Source: Anastrepha obliqua | Lineage: Eukaryota; Arthropoda; Insecta; Diptera; Tephritidae | Assembly: GCF_027943255.1 (NCBI RefSeq) | Contig: NC_072897.1 | Span: forward strand, 59,234,406-59,298,405 | Direction of reading: 5' to 3' | DNA length: 64,000 bases | Shown here: one piece after another, positions 56,494 through 64,000 of the stretch | Layout of the letters: every line of letters begins with the position of its first letter | Position numbering within the stretch: position 1 is the first letter of the stretch | The notes under the pieces: generated by a model | What the model was told of the DNA's origin: nothing | The model's input: the letters and a program-made list of their open reading frames with translations, nothing else | Databases searched by the model: none | Made by a program: the position numbers and the translations under genes

Positions 56494-56503
56494 GGCGCAG
56501 TCG
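56493..56503 (+). promoter_or_regulatory. Primer binding site, tRNA-Ser type
   Basis: TGGCGCAGTCG directly follows the LTR and is complementary to the 3' end of fly serine tRNA, the primer known for 17.6, 297 and ZAM-type errantiviruses. The T is shared with the LTR end. Confidence 0.8.
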
Positions 56504-56802
56504 ACGTAAAAGAACCTAATATCGGAAAAATAAGTGATTATCCTGAAGGACACTATTAAATCCGGCAAAAAAAAAAAAGGACGAAATATCCTTGCGAAAA
56601 AGTGAAAAGTGACATTAAAAGTCAAAAGACTTCATTTAAATAACCTTTTCAACGTCTAAAGACAATATAGCACCAAAGAGCTATAACGAAAAAGGGAGCT
56701 AAAACCCACAAAATAAAAACAAAAAAAAAAAAAAAAAAAACGTTACATTGTGAAGTGTCTAAAGACAACATTTTTACAAAGAAAAAACAAATCATTACAA
56801 AA
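56504..56802 (+). other. Leader between primer site and gag
   Basis: A-rich untranslated region with a long A run at about 56720-56740. No ORF. It would contain the splice donor for an env mRNA, which could not be pinned down. Confidence 0.5.
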
Positions 56803-57756
56803 ATGTCCACACAACAAAGCACCAATAACTCACCAGCACCAGCCGTACTATCTGGATCTGACTTGATGAAGGAAGCTGCCCGGATCAAAGAATTCCATGG
56901 TACGAAAGACTATGATCTATCATCTTTTATAAGAGAAGTGGAGCTGATATTGCCATTATTCCAAGAGAATGCCATCCTACAGCAGTTTGTATTCGAGAGG
57001 TACATTAGAAATAAGATCCAAGGACCGGCTCTACAAGTGGTAAGGGCCCTAGGACCAGAATCAACATGGGAAAGAATAAAGGAAGAGCTAATAAAAAACT
57101 TTGGCATCAAGGAAGGGTATCACAACCTTTACCATCAGGCGATTAATATAAAAAACTACAATAATGTAAGCGAATATTTTAAAAATCTTAAAAATATATT
57201 AGACAAATTAAATACTAAGTATGAATTTGACATCAATAAACCCATAGAGTTTTCACCTCCTACAAACGAATCAATTGTACTAAAAACATTTTTGAACGGT
57301 ATACATCCAAATTTGGCTAGCATTATTTATAGTAGGAATATATCCACCCTTAGGGAAGCTTACTACGTCTTGGAAGAAACAGGGATACTAAGACAATATA
57401 ACAATAGGTTTCAGAAATACACATATAATACACATCAGCGATTCCAACAACAGGGAAACCATAACGAAAACGGACAGAACAAGACATACCAACAGAAACA
57501 AACTTTTACACACCAATCACCCCAAAATTCACATAATAGTCCTTCTCAAGTTCGTCAAAATAACAATCCTGCTCAATTTCGACAAACTTTCTTTAACACA
57601 AATAATTCTCAGCAATCAAGACGAACCCAATACTCGAACAGAACTCTTGGACATAATAATAATGGGCCTACCCCAATGGAAGTAGACCACATCGAGAATA
57701 ATAATACAGGAGAGGTAAATTTTCAGTGTCAAGCCCAAAGATTCATTTACCGATAG
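56803..57756 (+). CDS. gag: Gag of the young LTR element
   Basis: The open frame begins further upstream at a GTG (56755), but the first ATG (56803, M-S-T-Q-Q-S) is the likely start and gives 317 codons. Residues 20-220 look like a helical capsid domain (A-R-I-K-E-F-H-G, W-E-R-I-K-E-E-L, L-K-T-F-L-N-G-I). The C-terminal third is rich in Asn, Gln, Arg and His with no Cys zinc knuckle, as is usual in errantivirus Gag. It overlaps pol at its end and has a slippery heptamer before the stop. It would form the particle core and bind the genomic RNA. No frame break. Confidence 0.9.
   Translation: MSTQQSTNNSPAPAVLSGSDLMKEAARIKEFHGTKDYDLSSFIREVELILPLFQENAILQQFVFERYIRNKIQGPALQVVRALGPESTWERIKEELIKNFGIKEGYHNLYHQAINIKNYNNVSEYFKNLKNILDKLNTKYEFDINKPIEFSPPTNESIVLKTFLNGIHPNLASIIYSRNISTLREAYYVLEETGILRQYNNRFQKYTYNTHQRFQQQGNHNENGQNKTYQQKQTFTHQSPQNSHNSPSQVRQNNNPAQFRQTFFNTNNSQQSRRTQYSNRTLGHNNNGPTPMEVDHIENNNTGEVNFQCQAQRFIYR
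57717..57723 (+). promoter_or_regulatory. -1 ribosomal frameshift site A AAT TTT
   Basis: In the gag frame the bases read A-AAT-TTT, a canonical X-XXY-YYZ slippery heptamer. A -1 slip moves ribosomes exactly into the pol frame (next codon TCA at 57723). It lies 31-37 nt before the gag stop, and pol has no ATG nearby. Confidence 0.8.
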
Positions 57757-60700
57757 TAGAATTAAGTATAGGAAACACGAACATTAAATGTTTACTTGAT
57801 ACAGGATCAACGACCTCATTGCTTAACGGAAAATTATTACCAACATTTGAAAGGACAAAACTAGAAAAACCCATATTCTTTAATACAATAAATGGTAAAT
57901 TTTGTATTGACGAGGAAATTATCACACCCCTTCCTAGGGAATTTAAAGAAGACAATCTTATGTGCTGGAAATTAACCAACTTTAATGGTAAAAATTTCGA
58001 TGCTTTAATAGGACAGAATATATTGAAAGCTTTTTCAGCAATCATAAACCTTGAGGAAGACTTCTTACAAATAAACGGCAATAAAATTAAATTTATAGAT
58101 TCTTGTCCATACAATTTAGAAGAAATTCAAACCTTAGAAATACAATCAGATAACATTTTAGATAGATTAAAACGTGATGATATGAACAAAGAAGAAGAAA
58201 CATTTTTAACGGAACTTATTCAAAAAAATTCCGATCTATTTTTCCAAGAGGGTAACTTACTTACTCACACTCATGAAGTACGACACGAAATTACGACAAC
58301 GATTAACAAACCGGTATATTCGAAGATATATAGGTACCCTCAGATCCATGAGGAAGAAATCAATAAACAAATGCGGGAAATGTTAGAACAAGGGATAATT
58401 AGGGAAAGTATATCTCCATACAATTCTCCTTTATGGATTGTGCCCAAGAAGTCGGACAATTCAATGAAAAAAAAATGGAGAATAGTAATAGACTACAGGG
58501 CTTTGAATGAAATAACTGTCAGTGATAAATTTCCCATCCCAAATATTGATACAATTTTAGAAAAGCTTGGTCGAGCACAATACTTCACGACTCTCGACTT
58601 AGCCAAAGGCTTCCATCAAATCCTTATTAAAGAGGAAGATAGGAAGAAAACAGCATTTTCTACTCCATTAGGTCATTATGAATTCGTTCGTATGCCTTTT
58701 GGACTAAAAAACGCTCCTGCTACTTTTCAAAGATTGATTAATTCAGTACTAAGGGAGTATATCAACAAAATATGTGTTGTATATCTTGACGATATTTTAA
58801 TTTTCAGTAGCACAATACAAGAACATAAGGATAGTATACAGAAAATTTTCAATGCTCTTAGAAAACACAATCTTAAGATTCAAGTTGATAAGTGCAATTT
58901 TTTCGCAAAATCTACCGAATATCTAGGACACATTCTTACCACTGAAGGAATCAAACCTAATCCGAACAAAATCGGGGCTATCCAAAAACTAAAACTTCCA
59001 GAAAATCAGAAACAGATAAAATCATTCCTAGGTATAACAGGATATTATAGAAAATTCATAAAAGACTATGCTAAAATTGCCCATGGTTTGACAAAATATT
59101 TAAAAAAGAATACCAAGATTAATAAAAATGACCCTCAATATACGGATGCATTCTACAAACTTAAGAGACTACTAATCGATACACCCATCCTTAAATACCC
59201 AGATTTTAAACGGAAATTTAAATTAGCAACAGATGCCAGCGAATTCGCAATAGGCGCAGTAATAACACAGGATAATCATCCTATCAGTTACGCAAGTAGA
59301 ACCCTAAATGAACACGAAAGAAGATACTCAACAACAGAAAAGGAGTTGTTGGCTATCGTTTGGGGAGTAAATTACTTCAGACCATACATATATGGAAGAA
59401 ACTTTGACCTTATGACAGACCACCAACCACTAAAATGGCTACAAACAAAATATAAAGGAAAAGACATAAATCCTAGGCTTCAACGTTGGTTACTCAAACT
59501 TGGTGAATACGATATTAACATCGGGTATATCAAAGGCAAGGAGAATACTCTAGCCGATTTTCTCAGTAGAATTAACGCAGATACTGGTGAAATTTGTGCA
59601 GTAGATGAAAATACAAGGGAAATTGACTTAGACAATATAAGTACAACCGCTACTATTCACTCTCAAGAAGAGGAACTGAACGATCATTTTCCCATATTAG
59701 ACTCAGTCGTTAACCGTTTTTATACCCAAATAATCTTGACAGAAAGTAAGACGGAAGAAATTAGAATAGTTGACAATAAAGGAAAAATTTTTGTAAGTCT
59801 AGACGATATTAGGAGTGGATTCATGTCGGACATTTTCAGAAGATTTATAAAAACGGGGAAAGTAGGAATTTATTCAGGAATTTCAGATTCAGACTACAAT
59901 ATAGTGCAACAGAAGCTAATAGAATTATTTAATGGTAGTGTAAAATTCTACAGATGCTCATATCATGCTAAAGACATGAGAAACGAGGAAGAAGCTTACA
60001 GATATATTCAAAAATATCATAAAGAAGAAACTGGACATGCGGGGATAAATGAAAATTATCAGGGTTTAAAAAATACAATATACTTCAAAAATTTGAAACT
60101 ACTTATCCAAAAATATATTAACAATTCTGATATTTGTTGTAGAGGTAAATACGACAGAAAACCATATAAACCGAAATTCTTTACAACGGAAACACCCACA
60201 GATACGAATGAGATAATACACATGGACACTTACGTAATTAAGAAACATAGTTTTCTAACCATCATAGACAAATTTTCGAAACAAGCTACTACTATTTACT
60301 TAGAAGACAGAAACAGTATAACACTTATAGAAAAACTTCGTTTATATTTCTCTCTCACCTCAAAACCGAAACGCATAGTAGCTGACAACGAATTCAACTC
60401 AACAAATGTAAAAGATTTTCTTAGGCAAGAACAAGTGGAAATTCATTTTACAAAGCCAAATTCTCATACCGGAAACGCGGATATCGAAAGGTTTCACAGC
60501 ACCTTAGCAGAAAGATTTCGAATGTTAGAAATGGAAAATTCAAGTTTAACAGTCCAAGAAAAAATATATAAATGTACTGAATGGTACAACAGATCCATCC
60601 ATTCCGTAACCAAGACAAGACCAATAGATATAGCAAATGGAAAAATAGAAAAGAACAAAATTTATAATTTACTACGGACCACAAAAGAGAGAAAAATTAC

Positions 60701-60833
60701 AAAGTTGAATATTGACAGGGAGGAATATCAAAACACAAATCAGGAAGGGTACGTGAAAAACTATAAGGCTGTTCGACATAAACAAGAACCTAGATACAAA
60801 AAAAACGAATTTATCAAATATTCACCCAACTAA
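57723..60833 (+). CDS. pol: Pol: protease, reverse transcriptase, RNase H, integrase
   Basis: Made as Gag-Pol by -1 frameshifting; about 1035 codons without a break. Counting from the GTG at 57726: protease L-L-D-T-G-S with Asp 25; RT with S-P-Y-N-S-P-L-W-I-V-P-K-K, F-H-Q-I-L and the catalytic Y-L-D-D at 353-356; RNase H with T-D-A-S (Asp 503) and E-K-E-L-L-A-I-V; integrase HHCC finger with His 765 and 771; core acidic residues Asp 834, Asp 887 and Glu 921 (I-E-R-F-H-S). One oddity: the first Cys of the finger's C-x2-C is Ser 801 (N-S-D-I-C-C), whereas the minus-strand element has Q-C-D-T-C at the same place. Closest in style to 17.6/297/ZAM-type errantiviruses. Confidence 0.93.
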   Translation, partial: SVSSPKIHLPIVELSIGNTNIKCLLDTGSTTSLLNGKLLPTFERTKLEKPIFFNTINGKFCIDEEIITPLPREFKEDNLMCWKLTNFNGKNFDALIGQNILKAFSAIINLEEDFLQINGNKIKFIDSCPYNLEEIQTLEIQSDNILDRLKRDDMNKEEETFLTELIQKNSDLFFQEGNLLTHTHEVRHEITTTINKPVYSKIYRYPQIHEEEINKQMREMLEQGIIRESISPYNSPLWIVPKKSDNSMKKKWRIVIDYRALNEITVSDKFPIPNIDTILEKLGRAQYFTTLDLAKGFHQILIKEEDRKKTAFSTPLGHYEFVRMPFGLKNAPATFQRLINSVLREYINKICVVYLDDILIFSSTIQEHKDSIQKIFNALRKHNLKIQVDKCNFFAKSTEYLGHILTTEGIKPNPNKIGAIQKLKLPENQKQIKSFLGITGYYRKFIKDYAKIAHGLTKYLKKNTKINKNDPQYTDAFYKLKRLLIDTPILKYPDFKRKFKLATDASEFAIGAVITQDNHPISYASRTLNEHERRYSTTEKELLAIVWGVNYFRPYIYGRNFDLMTDHQPLKWLQTKYKGKDINPRLQRWLLKLGEYDINIGYIKGKENTLADFLSRINADTGEICAVDENTREIDLDNISTTATIHSQEEELNDHFPILDSVVNRFYTQIILTESKTEEIRIVDNKGKIFVSLDDIRSGFMSDIFRRFIKTGKVGIYSGISDSDYNIVQQKLIELFNGSVKFYRCSYHAKDMRNEEEAYRYIQKYHKEETGHAGINENYQGLKNTIYFKNLKLLIQKYINNSDICCRGKYDRKPYKPKFFTTETPTDTNEIIHMDTYVIKKHSFLTIIDKFSKQATTIYLEDRNSITLIEKLRLYFSLTSKPKRIVADNEFNSTNVKDFLRQEQVEIHFTKPNSHTGNADIERFHSTLAERFRMLEMENSSLTVQEKIYKCTEWYNRSIHSVTKTRPIDIANGKIEKNKIYNLLRTTKERKITKLNIDREEYQNTNQEGYVKNYKAVRHKQEPRYKKNEFIKYSPN

Positions 60834-60849
60834 CATAAAAAGGACTACT

Positions 60850-60859
60850 AAATTTTCAG
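60850..60859 (+). promoter_or_regulatory. Candidate splice acceptor for env mRNA
   Basis: AAATTTTCAG ends seven bases before the env ATG (60866) and lies after the pol stop, with ACTAA/CTAAC branch-like words 10-30 nt upstream. Errantivirus env is known to be expressed from a spliced RNA; the donor was not identified. Confidence 0.45.
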
Positions 60860-60865
60860 GTACAC

Positions 60866-62374
60866 ATGACACTGCTAATAACCATAATAATGACGCTCTT
60901 CACTGTAAATAACACCACATTAGTTGTCGAAAACATCAATAGTACAAATGGCTTCGCTGAAATAGCACTAGAAGACGCAGACATAACTTACAACTACGAC
61001 ACTATTCTACACATCATTGACCCCAAGGAAATTCAGTATGTCATAGAAGGACTCGAAGAAAATACAAAAGTAATAGCAAATATCAACGACAGACACTTCC
61101 TTAATACAGAACTGGAAAAATCAAAATCAAAACTCAAGACAATCATTCCTACTAGACACCCGAGAGGACTAATAAATTTTATTGGAACAGGCATGAAATG
61201 GCTATATGGCACAATGGACGATTTTGACAGGACAGAAATAGAAAGACATTTACTAGCAATTGACAACAACAATCATGCAATAATAAAAACCCTTAACGGA
61301 AACATAGAGATAAACCATGTATTTAACAAAACAATTTCAAAACTAAAAGACGCAATAGAAAGTGACAGAACGCAGATTACCTCAAAATTAAATCAAATAT
61401 CCAAGAATGACAAAGAATTAGAAAATAAGCTCCTATATCTGGATATATTGCTAAAAATTAAAATTCTGCTAGACAATATTGAACACATACAAAATAATCT
61501 TGTAGCCACAAAGACAAATACTATGAATAATAATGTATTAACAAGTGAAGAAATAATTCGTTACAACATCGATCTCTACAAAATGCAAAATACAAGATTA
61601 AGTGCAGGACATTATAAAGAAAATAAAATAATTTTTATAATACAAATACCTAAAGATATAAGAAAAGTAAAAAGATCAATTTTTGTACCTATACCTAATG
61701 AAAACAAAGAAGAACTTGTTTTTGAAAAAAGAGAGATCCTAAGAATAAACAATTCAATTTATGATTTTAATAATGAAGTAAAAAGAAGCAATTTAAAAAA
61801 GTCTAATCTTTGTATTTTCAGAAATAATTGCTTAAGAAAAAAGAACAAACAAGTAGAAACTATAGAAATACAACCTGGCTTAATAATCATAAAAAATCAT
61901 GTAAATTCTATAGCTAATAGTAGTTGTAATAATAGACAGTTCAATTTAAGTGGAAATAATTAAATAATAACATTTAACGGTTGTAAATTAGAAATAAATG
62001 GAGATCTGTATTATAATTCTGAAGATAAGTTTGAACAACACTTTTTAATAAATAATAATTTTAATTTAAATAATATTACATCTCAGCTAACGTTTGATGA
62101 ATTAGTATCGAATCAGATCGAAAACATTCAAAAGATCGAAGAAATCAGATTTCACAAAAAACTAAACTACATTTTTAATAGCCTAGCGTTGACATTCAGT
62201 TTAATAGCCCTAGGTACAGTAGTCATATTTTACATATATAAAAAATCAAAACATAACGAAATAGAGATAACTAGAAAAACTCAGGAGAGTTTTCAGTCAA
62301 AGGGGGGAGGAGTTACGTCAACTACCCATTCCAATAACTCAACACACTCCCTACCCATTAATTGGGAACAATAA
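60866..62374 (+). pseudogene. env: env of the young LTR element, broken by one in-frame stop
   Basis: The ATG at 60866 opens a hydrophobic signal-like leader. A basic R-H-P-R cleavage site near 61155 is followed by G-L-I-N-F-I-G-T-G and a fusion-peptide-like stretch, as in errantivirus Env and baculovirus F-type proteins. The frame stops at TAA 61961-61963 (365 codons), but the same frame stays open beyond it to 62372-62374 and contains the membrane segment (about 62185-62240) and a charged tail. A single nonsense codon thus separates the ectodomain from its anchor. The tail coding runs through the polypurine tract and 64 nt into the 3' LTR. As it stands, the product would lack a membrane anchor. 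Confidence 0.85.
62298..62310 (+). promoter_or_regulatory. Polypurine tract
   Basis: AAAAGGGGGGAGG-type purine run immediately before the 3' LTR start AGTTACG; plus-strand DNA synthesis primer. It lies within the env reading frame. Confidence 0.85.
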
Positions 62375-62840
62375 TTTAATGAACCCAAATGTCAACAAAC
62401 TGCATTTTCTTTATTTAACAATATTTCGCAATAGTAGCAATTTAATGTCAACAAACTGCATTTTCTTTATTTAACAATATTTCGCAATAGTAGCAATTTA
62501 ATGTCAACAAACTGCATTTTCAACATTTAACAATATTTCGCAATAGTAGCAATTTAATGAACTCAAATGTCAATAAACTGCAAAGTTCGACAAACTGTTT
62601 TTTTTCACTTAACAATATTTCCGCAATAATAACAATTTAATAAATTATTATTTTTTTGCAATACTTATTTCAACAGACGTCAGCTGAACTTCTAAATAAT
62701 ATTTTAGTTTATAAGTATTACATTTGTAGCTTTAGCTTCAGTTTTTAACTGGGCTCTAGAACAGGTTGGATTCATTTTGTAAAATGGACTGATAAATAAA
62801 AGTAATTTTTTTTGCTTACGGAACCCTTGGACTCGTTAGT
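62311..62840 (+). repeat. 3' LTR of the young LTR element (530 bp)
   Basis: Same as the 5' LTR except for one T fewer in the run near 62597-62604 and CTTGG instead of CTCGG near the end. It retains the three 56-bp repeats. Confidence 0.95.
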
Positions 62841-62844
62841 CGCG

Positions 62845-62906
62845 AGCTACCAGAATTGCCTTTGCGAGCTACCGGTAGCTCGCGATCGACGGTTTGGCGA
62901 CCACTG
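62845..62906 (-). mobile_element. Right end of hAT copy 2 after the nested LTR element
   Basis: The 62 bp match the right terminus of hAT copy 1 (12620-12681), with the GCGAGCTACC repeats and the terminal inverted repeat. Confidence 0.95.
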
Positions 62907-64000
62907 TGCTAGGTAAAGATACATTACGTTTATTTGTAGATGTTTTGAAACGAGTACACGTAGAAGTACAATGCAATCGGTTCAATTGTGTTACGTAAGG
63001 TTATATTTAGTGAAGTAAGATTAGGATACGTTATTCAAGGTTTCGTCGAGTTTGGATAGGTTGGCATTGCAAACTAATCAAAATGACTTCCTTTTGCAAT
63101 ACAGAAAAGCAGCACAATGGGTTCGATTGTCTCACATTGTGTACGGTTGCATTGATTTCGATAACATTAGGTTAGGTGAGGTTTAGTTAGATAATACTAC
63201 GTCCGGGTAAGTCAGAAAACTGCAGAAGTAAGTCAGCAAATTGCTTTACTTTTTGCATTATTTTTTTTCTTTTACGTTATAATATTCTTCTACGGTCTCT
63301 GTTCAACTCGAGAATGTTCTGTTTTTATTTTATTTCTACAAAGCCGGTCTTCACTTGGAAAATTTCTTATCAATTTTAATGAAATAATGCTTGCTACTTC
63401 GACGCATTTTGATCGATTTTTGAAATTAAATGCTTTTTACATTCGGAATAGACACAGCTATAAGAGTTTTTACTAATAAATAAACCTTTCATTTCAATAT
63501 TATCGACAATATCTCTTTAAACTCGAAAAAATTCTAAAAATTGACTACAATTTAAGTTTTGTGTTCAAAAATCAGTGGTTATTTTTACTGAGCGTGAAAA
63601 ATAGAAGACATGCGTCAGAAGGACTAAAATTTACCTCAACAAAACTGTTTCAAGATTGGAAATCGGACGAGCTACGAATTTTTAAGTGTCGGAAAACACC
63701 AAAAATTTGTTTTTGAATGATAAATAAAAAATTTGAGGGTGTTAAAAATTTTTTGAACACGGTTCCGCGTCGTTTTCGGCTAGATCTACAGTGCTCATCA
63801 TGTCACTTCAAAAGTTCTGATTCACTGTAACACCGTGTTATTGAGAAGTATATTCGACTATCATGTAATGACTGTAAGCCAAGTAATTTGCGGCGACTTA
63901 TATAAGAGGCAGAACAATCTTGCCAGCCCATTTTAAACAACGTTATTTTTGTGAAAATCTTTTGTACATTTTCAATTTTCCTCGAATGAGCCTCAAGTAT

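Larger units (their letters stand above)
55959..62844 (+). mobile_element. Young errantivirus-like LTR retrotransposon inserted in hAT copy 2
   Basis: The element spans 55963-62840 (6878 bp): 5' LTR, primer site, gag, pol, env, PPT, 3' LTR. CGCG flanks both ends (55959-55962 and 62841-62844) and occurs once at this position in hAT copy 1, which gives the empty site. The LTRs (531 and 530 bp) differ by one substitution and one T-run length change. This marks a recent insertion. Confidence 0.95.
53479..62914 (-). mobile_element. hAT element, copy 2, inside unit E
   Basis: The ends are at 53487 and 62906, flanked by TGCTAGGT at 53479-53486 and 62907-62914. The uninterrupted units have a single TGCTAGGT at this point, so the pre-insertion site is known. 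After removing the nested LTR element and one copy of its 4-bp duplication, the hAT length is 2538 bp, the same as copy 1. Its ends, CAGTGGTCGCC and its complement, are a perfect match, better than in copy 1. Confidence 0.97.
49255..64000 (+). mobile_element. Array unit E, interrupted by hAT copy 2 and running off the window
   Basis: Unit sequence covers 49255-53486 and resumes at 62907-64000 after the hAT insertion. The window ends inside the unit's LINE, at a point equivalent to about 27826 in unit A. Its leader lost the GC hairpin (see 49822-49850). A short TTATG-type expansion lies just before the hAT site (about 53461-53480). Confidence 0.9.
52301..64000 (-). mobile_element. LINE insertion, unit E copy, split by the hAT element
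   Basis: LINE sequence runs 52301-53486 and 62907-64000. The RT-coding end begins near 63800 on the minus strand and is cut by the window edge. The 20-bp GAATACCGCATG segment is present near 53132. Confidence 0.8.

Noticed and set aside
56755..56802. GTG-initiated N-terminal extension of Gag
   Set aside because: A GTG start is not expected in an animal element, and an ATG in frame at 56803 opens a Gag of normal length.

Overview
The window holds nothing but transposable elements, their decayed remains and low-complexity spacer. No host protein gene, rRNA gene or canonical tRNA gene could be supported. The element mix suggests a fly (Diptera) and fits intergenic or heterochromatin-like DNA: env-bearing Gypsy/errantivirus-like LTR elements, an RTE-type LINE, other LINE fragments, hAT elements with a BED finger, mariner fragments, a Helitron end, and CATA/TATG-rich spacer. 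Species cannot be named from sequence alone.

Positions 1-15760 are a mosaic of fragments: the 3' end of an env-bearing Gypsy element with its PPT and LTR start (1 to about 1815); a Helitron 3' end (about 1820-3146); an internally deleted Gypsy element on the minus strand (about 3755-8825); LINE scraps (8828-9485); a complete hAT element with a perfect 8-bp target duplication (10144-12681); spacer and a dispersed repeat; a truncated RTE copy (13315-14265); and a second LINE with RNase H (14266-15735).

Positions 15761 to 64000 are one structure, a head-to-tail array of a decayed Gypsy-like element. The first unit's LTR (about 15761-15998) is separated from its internal region (from 22572) by a 6.57-kb insertion. 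That insertion is bounded by 37-bp inverted repeats and carries a mariner fragment, tRNA-like tandem repeats and an RTE LINE with an intact 989-codon ORF. Unit A (22572-30248) keeps part of the integrase and env. Units B, C and D (6329, 6329 and 6348 bp) share one internal deletion and run back to back. Unit E starts at 49255 and runs off the window. Every unit carries the same LINE inserted in its reverse transcriptase, and every complete unit (A-D) the same mariner scrap, so both insertions predate the amplification.

Unit E was then hit by a second copy of the same hAT element (53487-62906). That copy was hit by a young errantivirus-like LTR element (55963-62840) with near-identical LTRs, an intact gag, an intact pol joined by a canonical -1 slippery site, and an env broken by one stop codon. 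The nesting gives a readable order of events: LTR element, then LINE and mariner insertions, then deletion and tandem amplification, then hAT, then the young LTR element.
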